Below the pieces are notes generated by a model. The model searched no databases. It was not told the origin of the DNA and was given only the letters and a program-made list of their open reading frames with translations. Shown in pieces: positions 19,071 through 29,800 of a stretch of DNA of 64,000 nucleotides; within the stretch, counting starts at the first letter, position 1; each line of letters begins with the position of its first letter. The stretch comes from Schizochytrium sp. CCTCC M209059 (taxonomy: Eukaryota > Sar > Bigyra > Thraustochytrida > Thraustochytriidae). Where the stretch lies: contig KN805417.1 in NCBI GenBank assembly GCA_000818945.1, positions 62,001 to 126,000 on the forward strand, given 5' to 3'. The translations under genes and the position numbers were made by a program.

Positions 19071-20075
19071 TTATGCGGCCGCATTGGCGCTCTGAATCAT
19101 CTCTTTCGCAAATTGAAGACTTCGACCCCGCGCGAGGAAGCCGTATTGAAGAGCAACGGAGCTCCCTGAATCTTGAAGCCCTTGCGAATTCTTGAACTGC
19201 ACGAGGCCTTGCTCGAGAAGATCCGTCTGCGTTTCTGTCAAATCAACTTGATCCGGGTTGAACACAAGCTTAAAGAATCCATCGACGTCTTGCGCGTCAA
19301 GCGTGTCTTCATTCTTTTGTTCTGCAAGATGAAAGTACGCATAATGCATGTTACGAATGAGCTCCGTTTCGGGCACGGCCGCAAAGGGTGTCCGAGCGGC
19401 ACATCGACCGCTGACACAAGAGCCACTAAGACAATCGGCGCCGATTTCGCACTGCTGCGCGAATCCGCAGCGTCGCGGAAACCAAAGTCCACGGTTGAGA
19501 ACAGTCACATCTCTGCACTCGCCACCGCAGTCCACGTCTGTGTCAAAGCCTGCGTCGAGTTTGCTGTTATCGCAAGACGGCTTGGAGGTCTCTTCCTGCA
19601 AGCGGCGACCTGTGCGCGCTTCTTGTTGCTCGATTTTTCGGGCCTCGGCAGCAGCTTCCTCTAAGATTCTTCGTCTCGATTGCCTGCGCTTTTCCTTTTC
19701 GAGTGCTCTGCGCTCGTGCTTTGGTTTGGTACGATGAAGTGCGTCAACACGTGCTTCCTCGGCTTCTGCAGCAAGATCTCTCGTGGGTTTGCCTTCTTGC
19801 TGCAGTTTGGCACGCTCGCGAGCGCGAAGACGAGCAGCTTCGCGCAGACGCTGGCCCTCGGCAAGAGCACGCGCACGCTGTGCACTTGCTTCATCTACCT
19901 CCGCTCCAAGGGATGCCAAAGTCGATGCAACTCCGGAGCCAGCGTCAGTTTGTGCCAGGGTCTGGTGCGGCGCAAAGCCTACACAGACGAGAGCGAGAAT
20001 GGTCAAGGCCAGTCGCGAAACCCGAGACGAGGCTACAGACCTTAATGGCCTTCGGGGACTTTTTGTTCCTGTCAT
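19071..20075 (-). CDS. Secreted coiled-coil protein with Cys-rich domain, function unknown
   Basis: 334 residues. A hydrophobic signal segment (about 22-41, ending HQTLAQ) follows a basic N-terminus. Residues 60-160 are Arg/Glu/Ala-rich and likely form a long helix or coiled coil. A Cys-rich module (about 168-232) reads C-x15-DVDCGGEC ... CGFAQQC-x5-DCLSGSC-x4-C, a small disulfide-rich pattern common in extracellular protist proteins. The C-terminal 100 residues are mostly helical. No catalytic motif is seen. Likely secreted or surface-exposed; I do not recognise a family. Confidence 0.65.
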   Translation of the reverse strand: MTGTKSPRRPLRSVASSRVSRLALTILALVCVGFAPHQTLAQTDAGSGVASTLASLGAEVDEASAQRARALAEGQRLREAARLRARERAKLQQEGKPTRDLAAEAEEARVDALHRTKPKHERRALEKEKRRQSRRRILEEAAAEARKIEQQEARTGRRLQEETSKPSCDNSKLDAGFDTDVDCGGECRDVTVLNRGLWFPRRCGFAQQCEIGADCLSGSCVSGRCAARTPFAAVPETELIRNMHYAYFHLAEQKNEDTLDAQDVDGFFKLVFNPDQVDLTETQTDLLEQGLVQFKNSQGLQDSGSSVALQYGFLARGRSLQFAKEMIQSANAAA

Positions 20076-20584
20076 GGCAGGAAGCTAGGCCTTTGACGTC
20101 TCGAACGCTGTCTTGCTTGGGTCAAGGAAGTCTGGGTCAAGCAAATCTTGGCCATGCACGAGCGAGTCAAAAGGAAAGCTGGCGCGTCAAGCTTTCGAGC
20201 AAAGGAAGGAAAGCAAACCAGAGGCGATGGCTTTGCCGGGACCTCTCGCTTTCGCCCTATGGATGGATTACTCCGTCTGCACGTACGTACGTACGTCTGT
20301 CTCTGTCTGTCTCTGTCTGTCTGCGTGACTGTCTGTCTGCGTGTCTGTCCAAAGAGTTTGTACGCGAAGGGATTGTTCGTTCATCTGCATGTAAGTCACA
20401 GTGTGTCCGTTCAGAACTCTTGGAACGTCTTGGATGGACTTGTTGGAATAACCCTTCCCCTTCTCAGCTATCATCAATGTACGTAGGCCTATGCTCAAGG
20501 TGACTGGCGGGTGGATTCATCCTCCCCAGTAGCCCGCATACATCAAATACATACAAACAAATGTCTGGGCTCGACTTCAAAAAT
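20076..20584. other. Intergenic
   Basis: ACGT run (about 20280-20296) followed by a CTGT/CTGTCT-rich tract (to about 20350). No coding region supported. Confidence 0.4.
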
Positions 20585-20827
20585 TTACTTGTGTTCTCGA
20601 ATTCGAGCTCCAACGTCATCGCCAACAAACGCGTCCAAAAAAAATAAAAATAGTGCTTCACTCGCCCGTAAAGCTGCGGATTCATCTCCTCGTTTGTTCA
20701 TCCAATTCGTCCACAGCGGGAAAAACAATGATAAGCCATCAACGATCTGCTCGTGCGCCATGAGCTTGCTGCTGACGTCCGTGGCTTGCACAGCATGCAT
20801 GTCGGGCATCTCATCCGGCACATACAT
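20585..20827 (-). CDS. Possible small protein or 3' exon, unknown
   Basis: An 80-residue ATG-initiated frame with protein-like composition: a conserved-looking amphipathic start, a Trp/Phe-containing helix (LSLFFPLWTNWMNKRG) and a charged end (GARIREHK). It could be a stand-alone small gene (A at -3 of ATG 20827). It could also be the last exon of a longer minus-strand gene starting near 21378: removal of a 44-bp GT-AG segment (20810-20853) joins the two frames in phase. No homology recognised. Confidence 0.3.
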   Translation of the reverse strand: MYVPDEMPDMHAVQATDVSSKLMAHEQIVDGLSLFFPLWTNWMNKRGDESAALRASEALFLFFLDAFVGDDVGARIREHK

Positions 20828-21438
20828 GTTCGCCGCCCCATCCGCCAGCGCACCTCCATAACTTTAAGCACTTCTGCATCGTCTGCCTCTTTTAGGAGAG
20901 CAGAGAGGCCCAGCGCGATGCGACAGCGAATAGGAGAATGGAGAAGGAAGCAGCGGCGGCAGCGGCGGCGCAGAGGCAGACCCTCTCCGCCGCCCGCGCC
21001 GCGGCGCGAGGAAAGGCGAGCCACGTGGCGGCGTCGACGTCGCTCCCGCCGCAGCTGTTGCTGCTGCTGCTGCTGCTGCTGCGCGTGGGGGAGGAGCGCG
21101 CGCTGCTCGGGGCGCGCGAAAAGGCCGGGGACAATCCCTGCGCGACCGGACGCTCGGAAAAGCGCGCGTGGGAGCTGGCCTACGACGCGCAAAGCGGGCG
21201 TGACGCTCCTGACTCTCACGGATTGCATTTGCTCCTTGAGAACGGCGCGCGCCGCAGCGATTTCCGCGAGCCGCTCGCAGATTACTGCAAGCGAGCTTGT
21301 GGCGACCTGCAGGGCTGCACGTACGTGTGAGCTTTCTCGTTCGTGTGCGAGTGTGTGCTTGTGTCCGTGGGTGGGCATCGGAAAGGACCTGATCAAGTCG
21401 CCCGGAATATTGAAACAAATTTTTAAGGCACAACAGCA
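20828..21438. other. Region upstream of membrane PP2C, coding status unclear
   Basis: GC-rich with a CTG run (about 21056-21080). Open frames exist on both strands (plus 20938-21330, minus 21378-20851), biased to Ala/Arg/Leu. The minus frame could be an upstream exon of the small protein below it; otherwise this is the PP2C promoter. Evidence does not decide. Confidence 0.35.
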
Positions 21439-22641
21439 ATGACATCCTCTGGCGGAGCGCGAGAAGTGTCAAGCCCACCGACAGGATGGATGTTTAGCCC
21501 TATTACAGCGCTCCTGAACGAGCGGCATCCACTCGCCATCATCGTCTTGATACCGGTGGTGATTCTTGTGCTCCGATTGATTCTTCGATGGATCTCTTTC
21601 TTGCAGCACATTATTCTCAACCGCGGTAACGTTCTATCGCCTGGGCTCTTCATGCCCAGACGCGTAGAGGGCGCAGTGCATGGATACGGCGTAGTCGAGC
21701 TCAAGGGGAGGCGACCATACATGGAAGACAGACACATGGTAGTGCCACGACTGAACGGGAATCCCAATCTGACGCTTTACGGCGTTTTCGACGGCCATGG
21801 CGGAGACGCTGCCGCCGAGTTCTGTGCCAAGTACCTTGGCGCCATGCTAACAGAGGCGCCCGTGGATATTTCCGTAAAACCGCAGCAGGCGTTGACTCAC
21901 GCGTTCAAGGCAATCGACAATAAGTTCCTCGAGTACGCGCACGTAAAGAAGATGGATGATGGAACCACTGCGATTGCGGCGCTCGCCAATGGAGACAGCG
22001 TCGTCGTCGCAAACACGGGAGACTCTCGCGCTGTGCTCGTCCAGGGCTCAGGAAGGGTGTTGCCTCTATCAAAGGATCACAAACCAGATCGCAATGACGA
22101 GCGGGATCGCATTGCAAAACTAGGGGGCTCTGTCGTCCACTGGGGGGTTTGGCGCGTTGAGGGAATTCTCGCGGTGTCTCGAGCGATTGGAGACAGACTT
22201 CTCAAGGAGTATGTCATTCCTGACCCCGAATTTAAAGAGTGGGTTTGCGGCCCGGACGATATGTACATTGTCTTGGCCACTGACGGTCTCTGGGACGTGA
22301 TCGATAACGATTCAGTCGCTCGTCTTATCCTTAATTGCAGGGATGCGCAGGATGGCGCAGAGATTCTCACACAGGAGGCCTTTAAGCAGGGCTCCATGGA
22401 CAATGTTACTGTGCTTGTAATCGATGTGCGAGCTGCTGCTGAGAGGTCACGTGGGGACGAGCAAAGAAAAACTGCGGGCCGTGCATCGTCCTCTTCTTCC
22501 TTTACTGCTGCGAGTGTATCATCACCACCATCAGACCTCTCTCCGGAGGAACCTGCTTCGAGCGAGAGAGCCCCGGCGCTGTTGGACGGCGCTCGGAAAT
22601 CCTCAAAGCTTGTTCCCCCCAATGACAAGAAGAATTCATAG
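21439..22641 (+). CDS. Membrane-anchored PP2C-family serine/threonine phosphatase
   Basis: 400 residues. An N-terminal transmembrane helix (about 31-49, rich in Ile/Val/Leu) precedes a complete PP2C domain at about 75-335. Metal-binding and catalytic motifs are intact: ME-DRH near 95-99, FDGHGGD (about 115-121), DDGTTA, NTGDSRAV, ATDGLWDV and MDNVTVLV. PP2C enzymes are Mg/Mn-dependent phosphatases; N-terminal TM anchoring recalls PPM1L (ER). The C-terminal 65 residues are Ser/Pro-rich and likely disordered. ATG 21439 has G at -3. Confidence 0.88.
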   Translation: MTSSGGAREVSSPPTGWMFSPITALLNERHPLAIIVLIPVVILVLRLILRWISFLQHIILNRGNVLSPGLFMPRRVEGAVHGYGVVELKGRRPYMEDRHMVVPRLNGNPNLTLYGVFDGHGGDAAAEFCAKYLGAMLTEAPVDISVKPQQALTHAFKAIDNKFLEYAHVKKMDDGTTAIAALANGDSVVVANTGDSRAVLVQGSGRVLPLSKDHKPDRNDERDRIAKLGGSVVHWGVWRVEGILAVSRAIGDRLLKEYVIPDPEFKEWVCGPDDMYIVLATDGLWDVIDNDSVARLILNCRDAQDGAEILTQEAFKQGSMDNVTVLVIDVRAAAERSRGDEQRKTAGRASSSSSFTAASVSSPPSDLSPEEPASSERAPALLDGARKSSKLVPPNDKKNS

Positions 22642-23037
22642 GTCGGCAGAGAGTTTGCTGTAAGACTTCAAGGGCATGTGACACATTTCGTTATGATTAT
22701 TTCTTTTCCTTTTCTTTTTCAGAGGGCGCGGGGGATGGTTAGGTTAGGTGAGGTAAGGTGGAGAGTTTGGGGCAAAGGGAACCTGTTTACTTATTGTTCT
22801 TTGTATGTATGAATGTCGAGCGAAAGCGAGTTGGCAAGTGAAGAGGATGAGCGCGCAAATGCCCTGGTTTATTTTGAGGTGTATAGAGTGTATACGCTGC
22901 GTTTCACATGATAAAAAAATTGCACACACAATCATATTCCACGTGGAGTTTATTATTCAGCCTCTTTGATGCGCGCTCTTGATACGTATCGAGAGACCAT
23001 CGTTCGCTTTTACTGGCCAGCCCGAAACAGAATACTT
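22642..23037. other. Convergent 3' intergenic region
   Basis: 396 bp between the stop codons of the PP2C gene (+) and the ankyrin gene (-). No gene or strong repeat; a TTTTCTTT-rich tract lies near 22696-22722. Confidence 0.45.
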
Positions 23038-24291
23038 TCAGATTCCATGCATAATTTCTCCCATTTCAGTCATTGCAGCGTTTTGCACAAACTGCATCGG
23101 CGACAAACCTGTTGATGGGTCAGGGATGTTCGCGTGAGCCCCTGCCTCGATAAGCCTTGAAACGCAGTCCACTTCGCCGGCACGGCACGCGTGCGTCAGA
23201 GGCAGGCTGCATGCTCCACAAGTGTAGTTCGGATCTGCTCCTGCGGCTAAAAGATCAAGGACGAGGTCGCTCTCGCCCGTTTCGCACGCCACGGCCAACG
23301 GCCCCTCGCAGCCCAAGGCTGCTCTGATCTCGGCACTTCTGTCACAAAGGCAGGCGTTTACTTCGCTTCCCGCATCGAGCAAAAGCTTGATCATACTGAG
23401 AGCGCCCTTTCTGCATGCCTGAGTTAGCAGTGAAACATCGCTCTTGACCATAGGAATCAACTCGGCTCTACACTTGGAAAGCAAGAGCGAGGCGCTGCGA
23501 GGCGCAGTTGACATTATTGCCTGGCGAAAGGCGGCTTCCAAGGCAGCCACGTCTGCCGCACCAGAAAATGCTGGCTCTGAAAGTAACAAGTCAACAATAC
23601 TGACGTGCTCGTTCACGGAGGCAGCCGCAAGTGGCCGCATATGCTGCTTGCGGTCCGCCTTGATGTTGTACATCAAACTGGGCTTGAAAAGGTTTGCCAT
23701 GTTCTCGGGTGGTCGCTCGTGCAGGTCTCGCGCAAGCGCGCGAACAAAGTCCTCAAGACCCTCCATGCACGCATGATGCAACGCTGTGCAGCCATCCTCG
23801 TTGAAATGCGTCACGTTCGCACCGCGTCGCAAAAGCTCCAAGGCAGCGCTCTCTCGGCGATTGGCGCATGCATAAATAAGGGCTGTGTTACCCCACATGC
23901 CGCGTGTGTTGAGATCTTCGGGATGGGAATCAAGGTGCTCACGTAGCAAATCAAGCTTTCCGGACTTGCTCAAGGACATGATCTTTCTTTGATTGGTACC
24001 ACGGATAGAAGCACCAGCAAGGTCCTCGGCACGTACCCTTTCTGTTGCTTGATTGTTTTGTTGTGTCACTTCATTTGGGGATGATCGTTGCTTTGATGGA
24101 ATAGTATTACCGCTTGTCGGCCGCACGTCTCGAGGATCAAGACCTGGTGCAATGCTTTCGCTTTTGCGCCACGGCAAGCAACCAAAACATCCTACTAACT
24201 TTGGCTTATTCCCCCCCGAAGATGAGATGTGCTTATTATCCTCGGGCGCAGGCGCAGGGGTCGTCCTCGAGGCTGGTCGTACTTCTGCCAT
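23038..24291 (-). CDS. Ankyrin-repeat protein
   Basis: 417 residues. The N-terminal 95 residues are Pro/Ser-rich with a short Cys/Trp patch (GCFGCLPW). From about residue 98 onward there are seven or so ankyrin-type repeats: WGNTALIYACANRRESAALE, DGCTALHHACMEG, SLLTQACRKGALSMIKLLLD, GPLAVACETGESDLVLDLL and SLPLTHACRAGEVDCVSRLI. Ankyrin stacks mediate protein-protein contacts; no catalytic domain is attached, so this is probably an adaptor. Its 551-bp upstream region is shared with the divergent acidic-protein gene. Confidence 0.85.
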   Translation of the reverse strand: MAEVRPASRTTPAPAPEDNKHISSSGGNKPKLVGCFGCLPWRKSESIAPGLDPRDVRPTSGNTIPSKQRSSPNEVTQQNNQATERVRAEDLAGASIRGTNQRKIMSLSKSGKLDLLREHLDSHPEDLNTRGMWGNTALIYACANRRESAALELLRRGANVTHFNEDGCTALHHACMEGLEDFVRALARDLHERPPENMANLFKPSLMYNIKADRKQHMRPLAAASVNEHVSIVDLLLSEPAFSGAADVAALEAAFRQAIMSTAPRSASLLLSKCRAELIPMVKSDVSLLTQACRKGALSMIKLLLDAGSEVNACLCDRSAEIRAALGCEGPLAVACETGESDLVLDLLAAGADPNYTCGACSLPLTHACRAGEVDCVSRLIEAGAHANIPDPSTGLSPMQFVQNAAMTEMGEIMHGI

Positions 24292-24842
24292 TCTCGCGTC
24301 GATTGCCGCGCTTCTGGCCGACCGCCTGGCGCACTCCGGATCGATGTCACGGCCTTGCGTCCGCGGCCGCGAACCTCGCGGCCTCCCTCGAGCTGCCAGA
24401 CTTCTTTTGTTCTCTCTCCCCCCCTCTCTCTCTCTCTCTCGCTCGCTCGCTCAGCAGGGGACAGCGAGGTCGTCTATCCTGCCGCGTCGCTAAAAAACCA
24501 TGACGTGCGACAGCATTTGCTCGCAATGACCGTGCGCGCCAGAGCCAAAAACAAGCACGTGCACCACCCAGCAGATATAGCCGTTGGCGACGGAAATCTT
24601 GTTCCGTTTCGTTCTCCAGCCTGAACAAAATAGGGTCGTCCCAGTTGGGTTTAGACAGGAGGGCAGATCGACCGAGCAGCGACGGCAAGCCCAAAACCGA
24701 CGGAGCTGCGCGCTCTGGAGCGCAAGACAGCGACAGATCGCCGGCCCGTGCGCCTGGGCATTCTTGGCCAGAGCTCCTTTCGCGCATTCATACATACGGT
24801 CCAGACTTGCGGCCAACGCGAGCACACGGGCGCCGTTGCTCA
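24292..24842. promoter_or_regulatory. Divergent promoter, ankyrin / acidic protein genes
   Basis: 551 bp between two divergent ATGs, with a TCTC/GCTC-rich tract (about 24411-24455). The plus frame is open upstream from 24645 but has no ATG before 24843. Inferred promoter region. Confidence 0.4.
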
Positions 24843-25925
24843 ATGGAGGAGACGACAGGGAAAACGGTCGAGCAAGCTGGCACCGAGGTCGAGTTGTTCG
24901 AGGCCGAGGCCGCGGAAGGGCGACAGCACGACCCGCGGAGCGAGAACGCAAAGGCGAGAGAGAAGGAGAAGAAGAAGAAGAAGAAGGCTCTCATGAACGA
25001 CTCTCACGAAGAAGAGTTGACATACGAGCGTGCCGATGAAAATTCTTTCAAGGGCAGCGTGAGCACCGAAAATGAGGAGAAGATGCATGCACAGGATCAG
25101 CTCCTGCACGAAGAGGAAACAACACAACGAAAGAGAAGCAACAACAGCGAGAACGAACAGCATTTAGCTGAAGAATCGGATGACCAAGAATATTCATGGT
25201 CCCAGAGTGAGGAGGAGGGAGAAGAAGAAGAAGAAGAAGCGTTTGACGATGAGGAGGAAAACGAAGATTTCAATAACAATGTAGACGCAGAATTTCAGGA
25301 CGAATACACGAGACAGAAACGCCCCGACGAAGATGATGCGAATGATGAGTCGCCGCCTCAAGTCGGCGTCGTTGCATTGCTGCCCGAAGGAATTCATCTG
25401 CCCAGAACTGCCTACGATGCTGCATGGTCCCGTCTCATGGATAAGGTTGCGGCGCGTAGCGCCGAAGAGACCATGCTTACACAGCTCCAACATCGCTCTG
25501 AGGACCTCGACTTCTCGCTCGAGGTCTTTCGCGCAGATGTCGAAGCCGAAATCGCTCGCCATCGTGCTCGTTCCTCTAATTATTTCAAATCAAACGATGT
25601 CATGAGCGTTGACGGAGACGCGAGTAGCATCGAGTCGAAGCTCACACGCACGAGCTCGTCGTCTTTGGGCATGTCTGGACGCTCGAGCGCCGTGCGCACT
25701 CCTTTGTCAGTTCGGAGGACACCTCTTGCGTCGCGGAGATCGCGGGGCACGAACGCTCGTCTATTCACTCCATTGCCTGGCGAGCAGCCAGCAGAACGTC
25801 CTGCGGGGATGGTTCCTGCCTTGGAAATGGATCGAGCTATGGAAGGCTATCTTCGTGCAGCCCAGATGGCCCGATTCCGGTCACGTAGGCTTCATGCGGG
25901 TGGCAAGCCGCCCATCTTTGGCTGA
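24843..25925 (+). CDS. Acidic low-complexity protein, function unknown
   Basis: 360 residues from the first in-frame ATG (24843). Residues 1-170 are Glu/Lys/Asp-rich with a poly-Lys run (about 43-48) and a poly-Glu run (about 122-135). The C-terminal half is more ordered: VALLPEGIHLPRTAYDAAWSR, then a helix with EDLDFSLEVFRADVEAEI, then Ser/Arg-rich sequence with TP sites (possible proline-directed phosphorylation) and a closing MARFRSRR segment. Composition suggests a nuclear or chromatin-associated protein, but no domain is recognised. Confidence 0.6.
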   Translation: MEETTGKTVEQAGTEVELFEAEAAEGRQHDPRSENAKAREKEKKKKKKALMNDSHEEELTYERADENSFKGSVSTENEEKMHAQDQLLHEEETTQRKRSNNSENEQHLAEESDDQEYSWSQSEEEGEEEEEEAFDDEEENEDFNNNVDAEFQDEYTRQKRPDEDDANDESPPQVGVVALLPEGIHLPRTAYDAAWSRLMDKVAARSAEETMLTQLQHRSEDLDFSLEVFRADVEAEIARHRARSSNYFKSNDVMSVDGDASSIESKLTRTSSSSLGMSGRSSAVRTPLSVRRTPLASRRSRGTNARLFTPLPGEQPAERPAGMVPALEMDRAMEGYLRAAQMARFRSRRLHAGGKPPIFG

Positions 25926-26826
25926 TGCTTTGTATTTTTCTATCGCAACAGCGTGATGCTAAAAATGATAATGATGAACATGTTGATGAAATTGATTATT
26001 GTATAACCGATGTCTGGCCTATGGCGAGCCCGTCTGCGAAAAAGGTTGAGAGTCCGTCTGCAAAAGTAGTCGAACGCCCTGGTTGCTTCTTGTGGCTGTG
26101 ATTGTGCTTGTCTTGTCTTGTCTTGTCTTGTCTTGTCTTGTCTTGTCTTGTCTTGTCTTGTCTTGTCTTGTCTTGTCTTGTCTTGTCTTGTCTTGTCTTG
26201 TCTTGTCTTGTCTTGTCTTGTCTTGTCTTGTCTTGTCTTGTCTTGTCTTGTCTTGTCTTGTCTTGTCTTGTCTTGTCTTGTCTTGTCTTGTCTTGTCTTG
26301 TCTTGTCTTGTCTTGTCTTGTCTTGTCTTGTCTTGTCTTGTCTTGTCTTGTCTTGTCTTGTCTTGTCTTGTCTTGTCTTGTCTTGTCTTGTCTTGTCTTG
26401 TCTTGTCTTGTCTTGTCTTGTCTTGTCTTGTCTTGTCTTGTCTTGTCTTGTCTTGTCTTGTCTTGTCTTGTCTTGTCTTGTTTTGTGCTGTCTTTGCGAA
26501 AGAAGAAGCGTCGGGTTCTTATTCTCGTTATCTATGGTCAGCTTTTCTAGTTGTCCATCTATTCTGTCTCTGTGTGCTTGTATGGCGAGTGACGAACGAT
26601 GGGCAGCCTTTTTGGAGTCCGCGGTCGCTCGGATTCGGACAATTTTCCCACCATCTCGTGCCATTTCGCCGCGCATTGCAAAACATGAATGAGTGCACAG
26701 GTAAGAAATCAGACCTGAATTTGGCTTGATAGGCCACGCCAGGTCAGGTCAGGCCACGCCAGGCTCAGAACGGAGAGGCTTGGCCTGCGCGGTCGTGCCC
26801 TGTCATCAGAGCTTGGATTCAATTCA
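25926..26826. other. Intergenic with giant pentanucleotide array
   Basis: 901 bp between two plus-strand genes, dominated by the CTTGT array (26107-26481). The flanks contain no supported gene. Frames across the array are open on both strands only because the 15-base super-period contains no stop codon. Confidence 0.6.
26107..26481 (+). repeat. Perfect (CTTGT)75 microsatellite
   Basis: 375 bases of uninterrupted CTTGT, 75 perfect copies by counting from 26107 to 26481; edges degrade to TTTTGTGCTG on the right. On the other strand it reads ACAAG. The strand asymmetry is complete (pyrimidine-rich plus strand with G). Length and perfection suggest recent expansion. Confidence 0.97.
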
Positions 26827-29800
26827 ATGGGCGATCGGCGCCGGAGCGGAGCCGAGTCTGGCGGGAAGATGATCAGCAGCCACGACGACGACAACGACGG
26901 CGGCGGATGGGAGGTCGCCGGCACTAGGCGCCAAGCGCAGCGATCCAAGGGCGCCGCTCCACGAGCTCCTGCTGCGCCAGGACACAAGGCCCAAGGCCGC
27001 GGCAGAGGCCGAGCTGCACATAAACCACGTGGCAAAGACGACGGCAAGCAGCGAACTCGTACACAAACCCAGCAAAGGGAGCAAACCCAAAGACGAAACT
27101 TGGCGCGAGGTGGTCTCGGGGGTAGTCTAAAACCCGCCCGGCGAAAAGAAGACCGCGAACGTGCAGCAGCCTCCGCTTCTGCACAAACTCGAGCTTATTC
27201 GGGAACAGCTCGGCTTTTGCAACATCCCCACTCGAGAATCGATAGCACACAAAACAAACTTGTCCCAATGGCTTCACCAAGTATCACCGCTGTTCCGTCC
27301 GTTTGGGGTCCAAACCCATCACTTCCGCCACAATCTGTCGACGGCTCAATCCCTGAAATACAGTACCCCAAAGACTCAACGAAAGAGCCCCCTCGTCCGC
27401 GGGACGCATCACAAGCTGCGCATCAAGTGAAAGGCTCGGGCAAGGTTGCCCAGAAGCCGCAGAAGTCGCGGCCGAAGCCCACCCCCTCGGCCGACATTGG
27501 TCTTGGCGGCTACCTCACGTCTGCTCTCGTCAAAAAGAAAAAGAAAAGACAGACGGCAGGTAGACCTACCGAGCATGAGACTACAGGCCAGCGCCAGCGA
27601 AAACCTCCAGCCAAGACCACTTCGACGGGATCCAAAATGCTTCGAGCAAATCCAAATGCATTGGACTCGACCGTGCGGAGCATGGTCCGCTCGGGCAAAT
27701 CCCGCGCCCCTGGAACAAAGAAGCGTAAAAAGTTGTCGACATTGAAGAAGCAGCTGTTACGCGATCGTGCTTTGCGGTGGAAGCTTTTGTGTCCTGGAAT
27801 CTCCCCAATACCCTTGCAAGTTCACCCAGCCATGTATGATTACGTTCGCGTACATTTAGTCAGTCATGCCACGTTGCCGTCCTCATCGCTCACGGCTGAT
27901 GCCACTGTTGCTATGCGCGACGACGATGGTTCGGAAGCGTCATCTGACCCTGAGGGCTGGGTGCTTATGGATGCTCGAGATGCAGCTGACAGCGACGATG
28001 AGGCCAACACTAGTGACTCTGGAGATGGCGAGACCGGTTCGGAGAATAACGAAAGCGATTCGGGCGCGGAGGACGACTTTGTGACCACCGAGGTAGACCA
28101 GAGTCACTTAAGTCACGAGGATGATGATTTGGATTCCCCCATAGGTGATGGTATTCATAGCAACGACCAGACGCTTCAGTCAGGTCTCCACGAGACTGAT
28201 GCAGATGCGGATGTAGATGCTGATGTGGACGCTGATGTGGATGCTGATAATATATTGGATGCTGATGCTGATGCTGATGCTGACGATGATGCGGTTGTGG
28301 ATGCTGATAGTATTTCAAATGCTGATGCTGACGATGATGCGGATGCTTATGTCGATGAGGAAGGTACGGGCAATACTTTGGATACTTCGAAAAGCAAGGA
28401 ACTAGACGGTAACGACTCCGGCGACAAAGTTAACCAAGAAAAGAAAGAAGAGGCTACCGGCGGTAACGACGGTACCTTGGCAGCAAAATTCGTTGCAGAG
28501 TTCGCTACGGCGGACTCTTGGGATGCGAAACGCGTCTCACCAATGTTCTTTGGGTGTCCTCTTGTCCCTCTCAGTCTCGTTCAAAGCAGCAAGGACAGCA
28601 TCGTTTGCACCGAACAAGTTGTCCCTGCCGCTTTGCCAGAGACAAGTCGTCGCGATCGTAGAAATGGTCTCCAAACAAAGCTGCGGCCGCAAGCGCTCGC
28701 ACGGAGCTACGTGGACCAAGCTCTCAGTCCAGCATTGGACGAAGTGGTGACCAGAATGCTTTCACGTCTGATGGCGCTTCAGGAACGTTTACGACTCAAG
28801 GATCAGGTGAAGTCTCAAATGCGGCGTCGACTCGTATTTGGACTGCGTGAAGTGATGCGTGGCATTCGCAGTCGTCGTTGTGTTTGCATTGTGGTGGCTT
28901 ACAATATTGAGCAAGGGCGCGGTGAAGCGCTCAAGGGAATCGATCACACTGTGCGGGAGATGATCGATCGCTGTACCCCCACGGAAGACGAGATCGAGAT
29001 GGGCAAAGATGGCATCCCCGTTGTCTTTGCCTTGACGAAAACAAGACTCGGAAAGGCTTTGAACAAGCGCACGCAAGTGAGCGCTGTCGGGATTTATTCT
29101 GCGGATGGCGCTTTCGATGACTACAAAAGCATGTTGCGAATGCGCGAGACCTTGCGCAGCTTTTGGACGTCCACGGTCGATGCCGAGCGGGAAGCTGGAC
29201 TTATCCCATTATGCGACGACTGCAAAAATTCCCTTTCGCCTGGCCGATTTGAGTGCATGGCGTGTCGTCGTGTAAGGTGCCAATCCTGCGCAGCTTCAGC
29301 GCGTGCCCGTCGGACTGTGTGTCAGGCTAATGTTCCCCTGCATGGGGTGACCAAGAGAGTGAGAAAGCCTGCTCCATCGAAGAAGTCGAAATCCAAGTCC
29401 TTGACGAGTCAAACGATGGAGGGCTCGACCACGACAGGATTCGTGCCTGGAGCGGATGCAAATGTGCAAAGCATAAAGATGAAGAAGAAGCGCAAGGGAG
29501 CTTCTCACTTGACCGACGAGGAACCCAGCGTCCCAGAACCTTGCGACATTGTCCAAATTTCTCGAATGGTCCCTGCAAATTTGGCTGACGATGCGCAACG
29601 CAGGTCAGCGGATGCGAAGAAAGCCCTGGCTGCAGGTGGTACCAACCGTGGCGGTGGACGGCGAACAGCAGGTACTGCCCCCTCGAAGCCCAGATCTGAC
29701 ACGAGCACCCCGAGTCCAAAGGATGTCACCACCGCCGCCAGTACTTTGGAACCCATCGCACCAGGTACTTCCGAGCCTGTAAAGTGGAATGTGGATGCGC

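Noticed and set aside
25926..26000. ATGA...AA...TGAT pattern resembling a SECIS core after the acidic-protein gene
   Set aside because: Helix spacing is too short for a SECIS stem and the preceding gene has no in-frame UGA extension.
26083..26692. Several frames across the CTTGT array, both strands
   Set aside because: Open only because the pentamer has no stop codon in its 15-base super-period.
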